Positions 31,801-39,899 of a DNA stretch of 57,784 bases are shown here, piece by piece. The stretch spans positions 1 through 57,784 of the IMG/VR virus record IMGVR_UViG_3300013104_000006; one strand, given 5' to 3'. The notes beneath the pieces were generated by a model, which saw nothing but the letters and a program-made list of their open reading frames with translations, did not search any database and was not told the DNA's origin. The position numbers and the translations under genes are program-made. Position 1 is the stretch's first letter; each line of letters starts with the position of its first letter. Source of the DNA: a virus.

Positions 31801-32832
31801 ATGGATAATAATTCACAATTAGCGGTACAATCTTCCGCTATCGGGTTTAACCCGTTTAATCGCGAACAGGCTTTAGTATTAAAGGAATGGGCTACAGATT
31901 TAGCCTATTCAGATTTGGTTCCTGAAATGTACCAAATGAAGGAAACCGATCCCGCTAAAGTTCCAATGGCCGAACGAAAAGCAGTTTCTAACAGTCTTAT
32001 CGCTTTAAATATGTCGCTTCGTATGGGGGCAGATGTTTTAATGGTAATGCAAAATTTAGTAATTGTAAGTGGCCGGCCTTCGTTTTCTGCTAAATTCCTT
32101 ACAGCCCTGGTTAACACTTCAGGCGAATACGAAACGCTAGATTACAAAATGACCAATAAAGGGAAAATAGGAAAAATAAAAGTGCCTTTTATTGTTTGGA
32201 AAATACTTCCTGGGCAAAATCAAAAATCAAAAGTAACTGAATACAAAGAAGTAGATTATTCAGATTTGGATAACCTTGCCATGGTAGCCTTTACGAAAAA
32301 GAAAGGAACGGATAAAGAATTAGTTTCGTCCGAAGTTTCTATTTTGATGGCAATTTTAGAGGGTTGGTACGATAAAAACGGTTCTAAATGGCCAAACATG
32401 CCCGAAAAAATGTTAAAATATCGTGCCGCTTCGTTTTGGGTTAGTGAATTTGCACCGGAAAAAGCTATGGGTATGCGCACCACGGAAGAGGAAGAGGATA
32501 TACAGCGAACCGAAGATATCCCTTACGAAGATGTTACTATGAAGGAAGCCGTTAAAAATACTATCGCTTCCGCAGCAAACAAAGTACCTTTTAATATGGG
32601 TAATGATCCGGTAGAAAACACTAACGAGGCCGAAAAAATTTCCGATAAATTAAAAGATCCGGAAAACGATAAGCCGGTGGATACCCTGGCCAAAGTAGCC
32701 CAGGAAAATGCAGCCAGGGAAGAGGAAGCGGAAAAGGCAAAAGCGGCACAGGCGGAAGATAAAACGCCGCCAGTTACTAAAAAAGCAGATGCAGGGGTGC
32801 AGCCAGCGTTTGGATTTCCACCAAAAGCATAA
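31801..32832 (+). CDS. RecT-like single-strand DNA annealing protein
   Basis: 343 aa. The core M-S-L-R-M-G-A-D-V-L-M-V-M-Q-N-L, G-R-P-S-F-S-A-K-F-L-T-A-L-V-N and K-W-P-N-M-P-E-K-M-L-K-Y-R-A-A-S-F-W follows the RecT/Bet pattern (M-x-x-Q-x-x-x-x-x-G-K-P-S-x-S). Residues after 240 are disordered, acidic and Ala-rich. It anneals complementary strands in phage recombination and likely works with the adjacent Rad50-like ATPase and nucleases. A CACAATAATTTAAAA leader precedes the ATG. Confidence 0.85.
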   Translation: MDNNSQLAVQSSAIGFNPFNREQALVLKEWATDLAYSDLVPEMYQMKETDPAKVPMAERKAVSNSLIALNMSLRMGADVLMVMQNLVIVSGRPSFSAKFLTALVNTSGEYETLDYKMTNKGKIGKIKVPFIVWKILPGQNQKSKVTEYKEVDYSDLDNLAMVAFTKKKGTDKELVSSEVSILMAILEGWYDKNGSKWPNMPEKMLKYRAASFWVSEFAPEKAMGMRTTEEEEDIQRTEDIPYEDVTMKEAVKNTIASAANKVPFNMGNDPVENTNEAEKISDKLKDPENDKPVDTLAKVAQENAAREEEAEKAKAAQAEDKTPPVTKKADAGVQPAFGFPPKA

Positions 32833-32846
32833 TAATTTATTTACCT

Positions 32847-32869
32847 GGGGTGGGTAGGTTACCCACCCC
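32847..32869. promoter_or_regulatory. Perfect 10-bp GC-rich hairpin between genes
   Basis: GGGGTGGGTA (32847-32856) pairs with TACCCACCCC (32860-32869) around GGT. Only a weak T run follows (AATTTT), so it may be a weak terminator, an RNA-stabilising end or a regulatory hairpin before the 46-aa membrane gene. Confidence 0.6.
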
Positions 32870-32885
32870 TAATTTTAAAAATGAA

Positions 32886-33026
32886 ATGTTAGAAAACAAA
32901 TTTATACAAGTTGCTTTAGTTTCTCTTTTATATACAATTATTAGGCATTGGTTAGGTTTTGAAGTTATGGTTACCATTGCTTTAGCTACTATAGTTACTA
33001 TTTTGATCGGAAATTCAAAAAAATAA
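32886..33026 (+). CDS. 46-aa membrane protein
   Basis: ATG 32886 to TAA 33026, 1 nt before the next gene's start. Two hydrophobic segments (residues 7-19 F-I-Q-V-A-L-V-S-L-L-Y-T and 26-41 E-V-M-V-T-I-A-L-A-T-I-V-T-I-L-I) joined by R-H-W-L-G, with a K-K tail: a small two-helix membrane hairpin. Size and topology fit a holin-like protein, though it lies far from the endolysin. Confidence 0.6.
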   Translation: MLENKFIQVALVSLLYTIIRHWLGFEVMVTIALATIVTILIGNSKK

Positions 33027-33027
33027 A

Positions 33028-33804
33028 ATGGAATTAAAAGTTTTAGGCACTGGATCAAAAGGTAATTGTTACGTAATGACTGCCAGCAACGGCGAAAATA
33101 TTATTATAGAACAGGGATTACGTTTCCCGCTGATCCTGGAAGCGATGGGCCACGATTTAAGTAAAACTATTTGTGGTTTGTGCACCCACTTACATAAAGA
33201 TCATTCCAAAGGAACTAAAGATTTAATGGCCTATGGTATAGATGTTTTAATAGCTGAAGGCGAATACAGGGCGGTAGGTGTTTATAAAAAACCAGGTGGC
33301 GAACATATCAGGGGTTTTGAACATCGCGCAAAGTTTATCAAACATGGCCAAAAATATACTTTTGGAAATTGGGAAATTTGGGCTTTTAAAGTAAACCACG
33401 ATACACCGGAGCCGTTAGGCTTTTTAATCCGCCATCCTGAATGTGGGTTAACTTTATTTTTAACAGATACTTATTACATAGAAAACACTTTTGATGGCTT
33501 AAATAACATCATTATAGAAGCGAATTTTTGCGAAACAATAATGCAGGAACGTTTCGACGCCGGTTATTTACAGGCTTTTTTAAGGGATCGTATTTATAAA
33601 TCCCATCTATCGTTAACCTCATGCCTGGAAGTGCTAAAATCTAATAATTTGCGGTCCGTTAATAATATTTTACTGATCCACTTAAGCGATAGTAATTCCC
33701 ACGCCGAAAGATTCCAGGAAACAGTTTACAAAGCAACTTTAAAAAATGTTACGGTAGCAAAAGCCGGGTTAAATTTAAAATGGAATAAAACACCATTTGG
33801 ATAG
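33028..33804 (+). CDS. Metallo-beta-lactamase-fold protein
   Basis: 258 aa. The metal motif T-H-L-H-K-D-H (H54, H56, D58, H59) is intact; later ligands appear as V-N-H-D-T, F-L-T-D-T-Y-Y and K-S-H-L-S. The G-T-G-S-K-G-N-C-Y start matches the WalJ/YycJ-like subgroup, seen in Bacteroidota phages next to recombination genes, where a DNA exonuclease role is suspected. It stands among RecT-, Rad50- and DnaQ-like genes, which supports a nuclease role. Confidence 0.85.
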   Translation: MELKVLGTGSKGNCYVMTASNGENIIIEQGLRFPLILEAMGHDLSKTICGLCTHLHKDHSKGTKDLMAYGIDVLIAEGEYRAVGVYKKPGGEHIRGFEHRAKFIKHGQKYTFGNWEIWAFKVNHDTPEPLGFLIRHPECGLTLFLTDTYYIENTFDGLNNIIIEANFCETIMQERFDAGYLQAFLRDRIYKSHLSLTSCLEVLKSNNLRSVNNILLIHLSDSNSHAERFQETVYKATLKNVTVAKAGLNLKWNKTPFG

Positions 33805-33818
33805 TTTTAAAAATTAAG

Positions 33819-34058
33819 ATGATGCAAGAATTTACAGAAAAATTAATGCTTATAGGTTTTTGGTGCTCTATCGCCTTAATCCTGGTAGCCATAATTAAGA
33901 TAGTGGTAAATATCCATGTTTGGTATAAAATAAGCCAAAGCGATGTTTATAAATTCGAATTTTACCAAAAACAGGCCGATGAAGCTATAGCCAAAGGATT
34001 AGTTAAAAGCTTTGGGCTTATAATTATCGGTATTATTTTAACCTGGCTTTTTTGGTAA
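33819..34058 (+). CDS. Two-helix membrane protein
   Basis: 79 aa with transmembrane segments at about 9-30 (L-M-L-I-G-F-W-C-S-I-A-L-I-L-V-A-I-I-K-I-V-V) and 62-79 (S-F-G-L-I-I-I-G-I-I-L-T-W-L-F-W), joined by a charged helix. The stop overlaps the next start. Role unknown. Confidence 0.7.
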   Translation: MMQEFTEKLMLIGFWCSIALILVAIIKIVVNIHVWYKISQSDVYKFEFYQKQADEAIAKGLVKSFGLIIIGIILTWLFW

Positions 34059-35044
34059 TGGAAAAATTTAAAATGACTAAAACTATAGCGCTATTCGTTA
34101 AATCGATGCGTGTAGATATGGGTTGTTCCTGGGGAAGAGTTGCCGAAATGTTTTCGGTTGTATTTCCTGACCTGGGAATAAATGGTGGCCAGGAAAACGG
34201 CCGCCAGCTTTGCGCTGAAGCTGAAGAGTTTTTACAGATCGATTTCGATTTTGAGCCTGAAGAGCGGGAAATAATTTTGGAACGCGAAATATCGGTGGTG
34301 GATTTAGAAACAACCGGTACCGATACGCAAAAGGATAGAATAGTTAGTATTGCCATTACCAGGATTAATTTAGATCTTTCTATGCAATCTACTTACACCC
34401 TGGTAAACCCGGAAATGGAAATACCGGCGGGATCAACTGAAGTTCACAAAATCGATAACGAAATGGTTTTGAACGCGCCAAAGTTTGCGGATATTATGCC
34501 AATAGTTCTAAATACCATTAAGGACACCGATATATTAACTTTTAACGGTTTAAAATTCGATATTCCATTATTTTATAATGAGTGTGCCAGGGCTGGGCAC
34601 CAATGGGATTACAGCGGCCACGCTTTCCCGGATGCTATGAAAATTTACCACTTATTTAACCCCCGCGATTTATCCGCAGCCCACCGCCATTATTTAGGCG
34701 AAGAAATGGTAGACGCCCACCACGCCCAGGCAGATACCGAAGCCACGGCCAGGATATTTTTAACCCAGCTGAAGGCACACCTGGAATTACCTTTTAATTT
34801 CCGCCAGCTGCAGTTAATGTTAAATAAAGATCTGCCTATGGCAGATTTAAGCGGAAAGTTTTACTACAATGCAGAAAAACAGATTTGCTACAAGTTTGGA
34901 AAGTATAAAGACCGGCCAGTTTTGGAAATAGAAAGGGAAGAAAGTTCTTTACCTGAAGATAAAAAATATTCTACCTGGGTTAAAAGTTCAGATTTTCCAG
35001 CTGATAGTAAAAAGTTTTTACAATCTTTGTTAACACAACAATAA
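34058..35044 (+). CDS. DnaQ-like DEDDh 3'-5' exonuclease
   Basis: 328 aa from ATG 34058, which overlaps the upstream TAA by 1 nt; an ATG at 34052 is also possible. Exo I is V-V-D-L-E-T-T-G, exo II N-G-L-K-F-D-I-P-L, exo III H-H-A-Q-A-D-T-E-A-T with the DEDDh histidine. The N-terminal 60 residues (M-G-C-S-W-G-R-V-A-E-M-F...N-G-R-Q-L-C-A-E-A-E) form a small extra domain. The C-terminal K-F-G-K-Y-K-D-R-P-V segment is typical of DnaQ-like proteins in this clade. It removes 3'-terminal nucleotides, probably in replication or recombination. Confidence 0.88.
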   Translation: MEKFKMTKTIALFVKSMRVDMGCSWGRVAEMFSVVFPDLGINGGQENGRQLCAEAEEFLQIDFDFEPEEREIILEREISVVDLETTGTDTQKDRIVSIAITRINLDLSMQSTYTLVNPEMEIPAGSTEVHKIDNEMVLNAPKFADIMPIVLNTIKDTDILTFNGLKFDIPLFYNECARAGHQWDYSGHAFPDAMKIYHLFNPRDLSAAHRHYLGEEMVDAHHAQADTEATARIFLTQLKAHLELPFNFRQLQLMLNKDLPMADLSGKFYYNAEKQICYKFGKYKDRPVLEIEREESSLPEDKKYSTWVKSSDFPADSKKFLQSLLTQQ

Positions 35045-35079
35045 TAATTCAATTTCTTACACAATTTAAAGACAAAAAA

Positions 35080-35547
35080 ATGAGAAAATTTTTTGGCCTG
35101 GGTAATGAAACCCCGGAAGAAGTACAGGCAATGTTAGAGGCGCAAGCCGACGCCATCAAAGAAGATTTTTCGTACACCCGCCTATTTACCCAGGAAGAGT
35201 TAGACGAAAAAAAAGAACTTCAGGTGGAAATGAGCCAAAAGCTTAAGCGTTTACAATCAGAGAAAAAAGACGCTATGGCAGCTTTTAAAGCGCAAATAGA
35301 TCCGGTACAAGCTGAAGTAAATGAGCTATTGGATCAGCTTAAGGATAAAGGCGAACAGATCACAGGCGGAACCGGTTTTATTATCTTCGATCACGAAGAA
35401 CGTAAAGTGGGAACTTATAGCCCTGATGGTTATTTGATTGAAGAACGCCCTATGCGTAAAACTGATGCTAAACAGGATCAGAGTATTTTTAAACTTCAGA
35501 AAACCGGAACCGATGGTAACGGCGATTTTAAAATAGATATGGATTAA
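35080..35547 (+). CDS. Unrecognised 155-aa protein with coiled coil
   Basis: Residues 45-90 are charged coiled coil (M-S-Q-K-L-K-R-L-Q-S-E-K-K-D). The second half has G-G-T-G-F-I-I-F-D-H-E-E-R-K-V-G-T-Y-S-P-D-G, like a small strand pair. A CACAATTTAAA leader variant precedes it. It lies in the recombination cluster; function unknown. Confidence 0.65.
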   Translation: MRKFFGLGNETPEEVQAMLEAQADAIKEDFSYTRLFTQEELDEKKELQVEMSQKLKRLQSEKKDAMAAFKAQIDPVQAEVNELLDQLKDKGEQITGGTGFIIFDHEERKVGTYSPDGYLIEERPMRKTDAKQDQSIFKLQKTGTDGNGDFKIDMD

Positions 35548-35607
35548 TCCATATCTAAAACCCTTTAAAAGTCAATTATTTTTTAAACAAATATTAATTT
35601 CCTAATC

Positions 35608-36378
35608 ATGGAAGATAACAAACAGCCCACAGAGGACCACGCAGCAGTAAAAGAAACCGTTAAAGAGGTTTTGAGATCATTTGACGAACAACCGGAAGGG
35701 GAAAACACCCGCGTACTGGTAATTCGTAAGGATAACGCTAAAATTGTTTACGAAAAGGATAAAATTAAATTATCCGGAATCCTGGATAGTCCGCGTTTAT
35801 ACCTTGAAAAACGAATAGGCTTAATTATTCAAACAGAAAGCCATGTTTTGGTTGATCGCGAAAAAATGGCCATTCTTTTAGTTACAAACGAGGAAGATAA
35901 ATTTAAACATACCATTCAGGGTAATTTGCAGCTACACCCAAAATTCGTGGAATTTGGTATTAATGGTATGGAAAGTTACGGCACTAAAAAGCTGGCTAAA
36001 TTCCTTAAAATGAACCGTTATTATTTTGCTGACAAAGCGGAAGGGGATAAGCTGGTTAATTTGCTTTCGAATTTCGAAATGAAGATTAACAAGGCCGTAG
36101 AAGATTCTTTTAGTAACGGGGGGGATAGAAAGCAATTACGCGAACAGTTTGTAACTACAAACCTACCCGAAGCCTTTAGCCTTCGTTTACCTATGTTTAA
36201 AGGCCAGCCAGCCCAGGAATTTAGCGTGGAAATCGTTATAGATCCGAATGATTTTACGTGTTCTTTTGAAAGCCCGGAAGCCCAGGAATTGCAGGAAGAA
36301 GTAATTAACCAGGCTATCGATTTCGAATTACACGAAATTAAGAATATAGCGCCTGAATTGCTTATTATTGAGCAATAA
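35608..36378 (+). CDS. 256-aa recombination-cluster protein, possibly DUF2303-like
   Basis: Acidic N-terminus, mixed strands (V-L-V-I-R-K-D-N-A-K-I-V-Y-E) and a helical region around R-K-Q-L-R-E-Q-F-V-T-T-N-L-P. Overall layout recalls DUF2303-type proteins beside phage annealing proteins, but I cannot confirm the family by eye. A strong terminator follows it and ends the 29.5-36.4 kb operon. Confidence 0.55.
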   Translation: MEDNKQPTEDHAAVKETVKEVLRSFDEQPEGENTRVLVIRKDNAKIVYEKDKIKLSGILDSPRLYLEKRIGLIIQTESHVLVDREKMAILLVTNEEDKFKHTIQGNLQLHPKFVEFGINGMESYGTKKLAKFLKMNRYYFADKAEGDKLVNLLSNFEMKINKAVEDSFSNGGDRKQLREQFVTTNLPEAFSLRLPMFKGQPAQEFSVEIVIDPNDFTCSFESPEAQELQEEVINQAIDFELHEIKNIAPELLIIEQ

Positions 36379-36399
36379 CCCAGGGTTACCCGATTTTAC

Positions 36400-36429
36400 A
36401 GCCGTAGCATAGCGCTACGGCTTTTTTTT
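36400..36429 (+). terminator. Intrinsic terminator
   Basis: AGCCGTAGC (36400-36408) pairs perfectly with GCTACGGCT (36414-36422), then T7. It ends the recombination operon. Confidence 0.92.
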
Positions 36430-36454
36430 AGATTACTTTAAGATTTGCAACAAA

Positions 36455-36676
36455 ATGAGAATTTATAGCCTTACAGACAAACAATTAAACCAGCTAAGAA
36501 GAGATAAGCGGAACGACGAAACGCCATATAAAGCCATCGCGTCGGGGGAAATACAGCCGTTAAGGTTTGCCACCGAATTAGAAGCCTTTACTTTCTTCCA
36601 TAAGCATAACGGGCGCTGTTTACTAACACACAATACACCCGAAAAAGTAACTTTTTTAGCTTACAAATACGATTAG
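36455..36676 (+). CDS. Unrecognised 73-aa basic protein
   Basis: Helix-turn start (L-T-D-K-Q-L-N-Q-L-R-R-D-K-R) followed by mixed structure with single H and C residues. First gene after the terminator, 3 nt before the replication gene. AAGATTTG (about 36435-36442) is a near promoter match just upstream. Confidence 0.65.
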   Translation: MRIYSLTDKQLNQLRRDKRNDETPYKAIASGEIQPLRFATELEAFTFFHKHNGRCLLTHNTPEKVTFLAYKYD

Positions 36677-36679
36677 TTT

Positions 36680-37654
36680 ATGGCAAAGGAACTACCATAC
36701 TGGAAATTCGTAGTACAGGAATATATTATGGGTAATATATCCCTGGAAAGGTGGGAGCTACAAGGCATTTTTTACAGTGTTTGCGCTTTCTATTGGTCGC
36801 GGGAATGCGATGTATCTATACCTACCCTGTTAAAGAAATACGATAAGCCAGCAGATCAAAATTTGATTAACGAGCTATTCAATTTAGAGATATTAAAAGC
36901 TGATGAAAATTATTTAAGTATTAGCTTTTTGAATGAGCAGTGGAGCAGTAAAGAAACCCAAAAGATGGTAAACGCCATTAACGGAAAAAAAGGGGGAAGG
37001 CCAAAAAAGCAAAACCAAATTGAAGCGAATTTTAACCAAAATAAAACCGATTCGGTTTTAGACGTAGTAAATAACTATGAAAATAAACCGAATGGGTTTA
37101 TTTTCGAAAACCCAAACATAACCAATATAGAGAAGAGTAAAGAAGAGTATAGTAAAGTAAAGGAGAGTAAAGAAAATTCTTCCCTTTCTTCTTTTGAAAT
37201 TTTGCCGAATGATGAAGAAAGATTTTCGCCCGATGAACAGTTAGCGGCGGATTTTGAAATAACAGAAATTGTAAAAGATATTTGTAAATATTTCAATATG
37301 GGCGAAGAGAAATTTTTTTACAAAGAGCAAAGGGAAGTTTTAGTTTTTGTTAATTTGTTGGTTTTCGAAAATTCGTTAGAACATTTTAAAAATCAGTGGG
37401 AAAATTACAAAGCTTACAAACACCTTGCGGGAAATCCCCATACACTTTTTGGATTTATCGGGAAACGTGTTCCTGGAAAAACGGAGTTTGAAAACTCAAA
37501 ATGGAATAGTGCAAATTGGGCCGCAATGCTGGAAGATTTTACCAGGAAAACGCCAGGAAAGCCAAAACAAACAGTGGAAGAGGCTTTAAAACAGGCTACA
37601 GATAGTTTAAACCCTTACGATCCGGACGCGCCGGCACCTTCAGAATATGAATAA
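36680..37654 (+). CDS. Replication protein, DUF4373/DnaD-like
   Basis: 324 aa. Residues 1-100 look like the DUF4373/Lin1244 domain of phage replication initiators: P-Y-W-K-F-V-V-Q-E-Y-I-M-G, G-I-F-Y-S-V-C-A-F-Y-W, then N-A-I-N-G-K-K-G-G-R-P-K-K, a typical linker. The C-terminal half has a helical DnaD-like region. Such proteins recognise the origin or load helicase. It overlaps the next gene by 8 nt. Confidence 0.7.
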   Translation: MAKELPYWKFVVQEYIMGNISLERWELQGIFYSVCAFYWSRECDVSIPTLLKKYDKPADQNLINELFNLEILKADENYLSISFLNEQWSSKETQKMVNAINGKKGGRPKKQNQIEANFNQNKTDSVLDVVNNYENKPNGFIFENPNITNIEKSKEEYSKVKESKENSSLSSFEILPNDEERFSPDEQLAADFEITEIVKDICKYFNMGEEKFFYKEQREVLVFVNLLVFENSLEHFKNQWENYKAYKHLAGNPHTLFGFIGKRVPGKTEFENSKWNSANWAAMLEDFTRKTPGKPKQTVEEALKQATDSLNPYDPDAPAPSEYE

Positions 37655-38585
37655 TACAGGCTTAACAGTACAGCAGAAACCTAATTGGGTAACCGGTGTT
37701 ACCCTTTACAGTGAAAACGTTACCCACGTAGCAAAAGTAATTTTTAGAGCTTTAACCAATGGTGTAACCGTAAATTCCATAAATGATTACCGCTTAAACG
37801 ATGTGCTAAACGCTGCCATCACAAAAGTACATTTAGATTTACAAAGGGCTTTACCTGGCGAAACGGAATTGGTTTACATGCGTTCCGAGATAATCAAAAG
37901 GATCAGGATAAAAAAGTGGAACATTCGAGATACCGAAATTTTAATAGCTTTCGAAAACGGGATTAATAACGAGTATGGCGAATATTACGGATTAAACGCG
38001 ATCAGCTTTAACAAGTTTATCGCCGCTTATTGCAGCACCGAAAACACCGATCGTATGGAAGCGCTTAAAACACTGAACGCGCCCAGGGAAGAAAAACAGC
38101 AGCCACCCAGCCCAGTCAAACAGTTTTCTATTTCGCTTAAAAACGCCCTGAATGGTTATAAAAACTTCCTGGCGGATACCAAAACCGTAAAAGACGAAAA
38201 CGGCGAACGAATTATTTTTGGATCAGCTGGCAGATTTGGAAGCGTTATCTTCGATTTCTTTTATAAAATATTGCTTTTTGAGATTACCCAGGAAGAGATA
38301 GACGATATTATGAAGCGCGGTTTAGAGCTACACCACCACGAATTATTAGTTAAACGATCACAACAAACCAGCGCACTAAAGCGAAAGGATACCGAAAAGG
38401 CAATAGAAAAAATAGTAAATTTAATGCAAGTGGAAACCGAAAATAAACCGGAATCCGGGGAAGTTAATCCCCTGGTAGTTTCTGCAGCTAAACGAATTTA
38501 CATTAACGAGTTATTCCAGGGCTTTTATGCTGAAGAAATTAACATTATGGGCCTGGCCAGGATGATTTACCAATTAAAAAAATAG
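37647..38585 (+). CDS. Unrecognised 312-aa protein, possible replication partner
   Basis: Overlaps the replication gene by 8 nt. Helical, basic in the middle (M-R-S-E-I-I-K-R-I-R-I-K-K-W-N-I-R-D), a Pro/Gln linker near 155 (K-Q-Q-P-P-S-P), and H-H-H-E-L-L near 230. No Walker A is present, so it is not a typical helicase loader of the DnaC type. A replication role is inferred from position only. Confidence 0.6.
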   Translation: MNNTGLTVQQKPNWVTGVTLYSENVTHVAKVIFRALTNGVTVNSINDYRLNDVLNAAITKVHLDLQRALPGETELVYMRSEIIKRIRIKKWNIRDTEILIAFENGINNEYGEYYGLNAISFNKFIAAYCSTENTDRMEALKTLNAPREEKQQPPSPVKQFSISLKNALNGYKNFLADTKTVKDENGERIIFGSAGRFGSVIFDFFYKILLFEITQEEIDDIMKRGLELHHHELLVKRSQQTSALKRKDTEKAIEKIVNLMQVETENKPESGEVNPLVVSAAKRIYINELFQGFYAEEINIMGLARMIYQLKK

Positions 38586-38587
38586 TT

Positions 38588-38812
38588 ATGAAAGCAAGCG
38601 AAGCAAGATCTTTAAGTAAGGCGGCTAAATCGCCTACTAATCAAATTTTAAATATTATAGAAAAGGTAAAAGAAGAGGCTGGAAAAGGTAATTTTTTTGC
38701 ATGGATATACACGCCTATTGATCCGCAAAACAGGGCTATACTTGAAAACGAAGGCTATACTTTCAGCGAAGAAAATTTTAGCCGAAATGAATATTTAATT
38801 AAAATATCGTGA
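38588..38812 (+). CDS. Unrecognised 74-aa protein
   Basis: N-terminal S-E-A-R-S-L-S-K-A-A helix, then I-I-E-K-V-K-E-E-A-G-K-G-N and strand pairs. This short layout resembles small structural or RNA-binding phage proteins, but no family is clear. Its TGA overlaps the GTG start of the next gene. Confidence 0.65.
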   Translation: MKASEARSLSKAAKSPTNQILNIIEKVKEEAGKGNFFAWIYTPIDPQNRAILENEGYTFSEENFSRNEYLIKIS

Positions 38813-39222
38813 TAAAAAAGGCACCCCACCCATTTTTAAGAGATCCAAAAAAGCAGCTTAAACAAGCCCAAAAAGAAGCGAAAAAAGCAGCTGAAGAAAG
38901 ATCGAATAATATTTTTATCGATTTTATTTTACAAAATACCGGGCTGCAGCTACAAGCTGAATACAAACCCTTTCCGGACCGCCAGCATAGAATAGATTTT
39001 TCTTCCCCGGAATTAAAAATAGCCGTGGAAAAAGAAGGCGGAATTTGGCGAAAAGGTGGCGGCGCTCATTCCAGGCCGCAAAACATTGAAAGGGATATCT
39101 ACAAGTATACCAGGCTGGGCGTAGAAGGGTGGATTATCATACGCCGCCAGCCTAAACAGATGAAAACAGCCGAAACCCTGGATTTAATTAAACAAGCGCT
39201 TAAACAGCGGGAAAAACAGTAA
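38809..39222 (+). CDS. Vsr/DUF559-like PD-(D/E)XK endonuclease
   Basis: 137 aa, starting at GTG 38809 with a 4-nt overlap. The signature R-H-R-I-D-F...K-I-A-V-E-K-E-G-G-I-W...A-H-S-R-P-Q-N-I-E-R-D-I-Y-K-Y, then G-V-E-G-W-I-I-I-R-R belongs to the Vsr/DUF559 nuclease superfamily. The basic N-terminal helix could bind DNA. Vsr proteins nick T:G mismatches in CTWGG, which raises CCWGG counts; this genome is rich in CCWGG, but it is not shown that this enzyme is the cause. It could equally be a Holliday-junction or repair nuclease. Confidence 0.75.
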   Translation: MIKKAPHPFLRDPKKQLKQAQKEAKKAAEERSNNIFIDFILQNTGLQLQAEYKPFPDRQHRIDFSSPELKIAVEKEGGIWRKGGGAHSRPQNIERDIYKYTRLGVEGWIIIRRQPKQMKTAETLDLIKQALKQREKQ

Positions 39223-39232
39223 ATTTGTAATT

Positions 39233-39841
39233 ATGAAAAACTTACCAGCCACATTAAATTTTAAAAACGATGATCCTAACGCCGTTTTTATTTTTGGCGG
39301 ACTTATTGACCTGGTAGAGATATGGCCAAATACCGGACAGATACCAGGCGTTCCGAAAAATCCCCGTTATATCCTGGAAAAAGGGGTGGACGATTTAGAT
39401 AATTCCATCAAAGAAGATCCGGAATATTTAATAGCCCATCCGCTGGTATTGTTTCCCTACGCTGGCGCTTACGTGGCCATAGAAGGAAATATGAGGCGCG
39501 AAAGTTGTGTTAATAACGGGCTTAAGAAAGTGCCCGCTTTGGTTTTAAATCCAAACACCACACCGCAAAAGCTGATCGCTTATATGATTAAAGGAAATAT
39601 AGGTTACGGTAAATGGGATTACGATATACTAGCCAATGAATACGAATTACCGGATTTATTACACTACGGTTTAGAGCTTCCGGAACTTCCGCCAATGGAT
39701 ACCGAACCCGAACCGGATAGGCATTCGGATCCTGATGCAAAAATTACTATTACCTTCGAAGGGAATTTAGATAAATTCGATTACGTTTTAGAAAAAGTAA
39801 AAATATTGACCGCCGAATTTGATTCGGTAATTGTAAAATAG
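39233..39841 (+). CDS. ParB-like nuclease-domain protein
   Basis: 202 aa. A-I-E-G-N-M-R-R-E-S-C, near residue 83, is the ParB/sulfiredoxin-fold E-G-N-x-R motif, preceded by strand N-P-R-Y-I-L-E-K-G and H-P-L-V-L-F. Such phage proteins cut or bind DNA, or use CTP; which applies here is unknown. A 58-nt gap with no clear signal follows, before the terminase genes. Confidence 0.75.
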   Translation: MKNLPATLNFKNDDPNAVFIFGGLIDLVEIWPNTGQIPGVPKNPRYILEKGVDDLDNSIKEDPEYLIAHPLVLFPYAGAYVAIEGNMRRESCVNNGLKKVPALVLNPNTTPQKLIAYMIKGNIGYGKWDYDILANEYELPDLLHYGLELPELPPMDTEPEPDRHSDPDAKITITFEGNLDKFDYVLEKVKILTAEFDSVIVK

Positions 39842-39899
39842 TACACAGAACAAATTAGGGGCGAACTAATAATGGGCGAACCTGGAAGGGCTTAAGACT

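Noticed and set aside
38809-39222. Calling the nuclease a true Vsr enzyme
   Set aside because: The Vsr zinc-site and F-W-H signature are not visible; only superfamily membership is supported.
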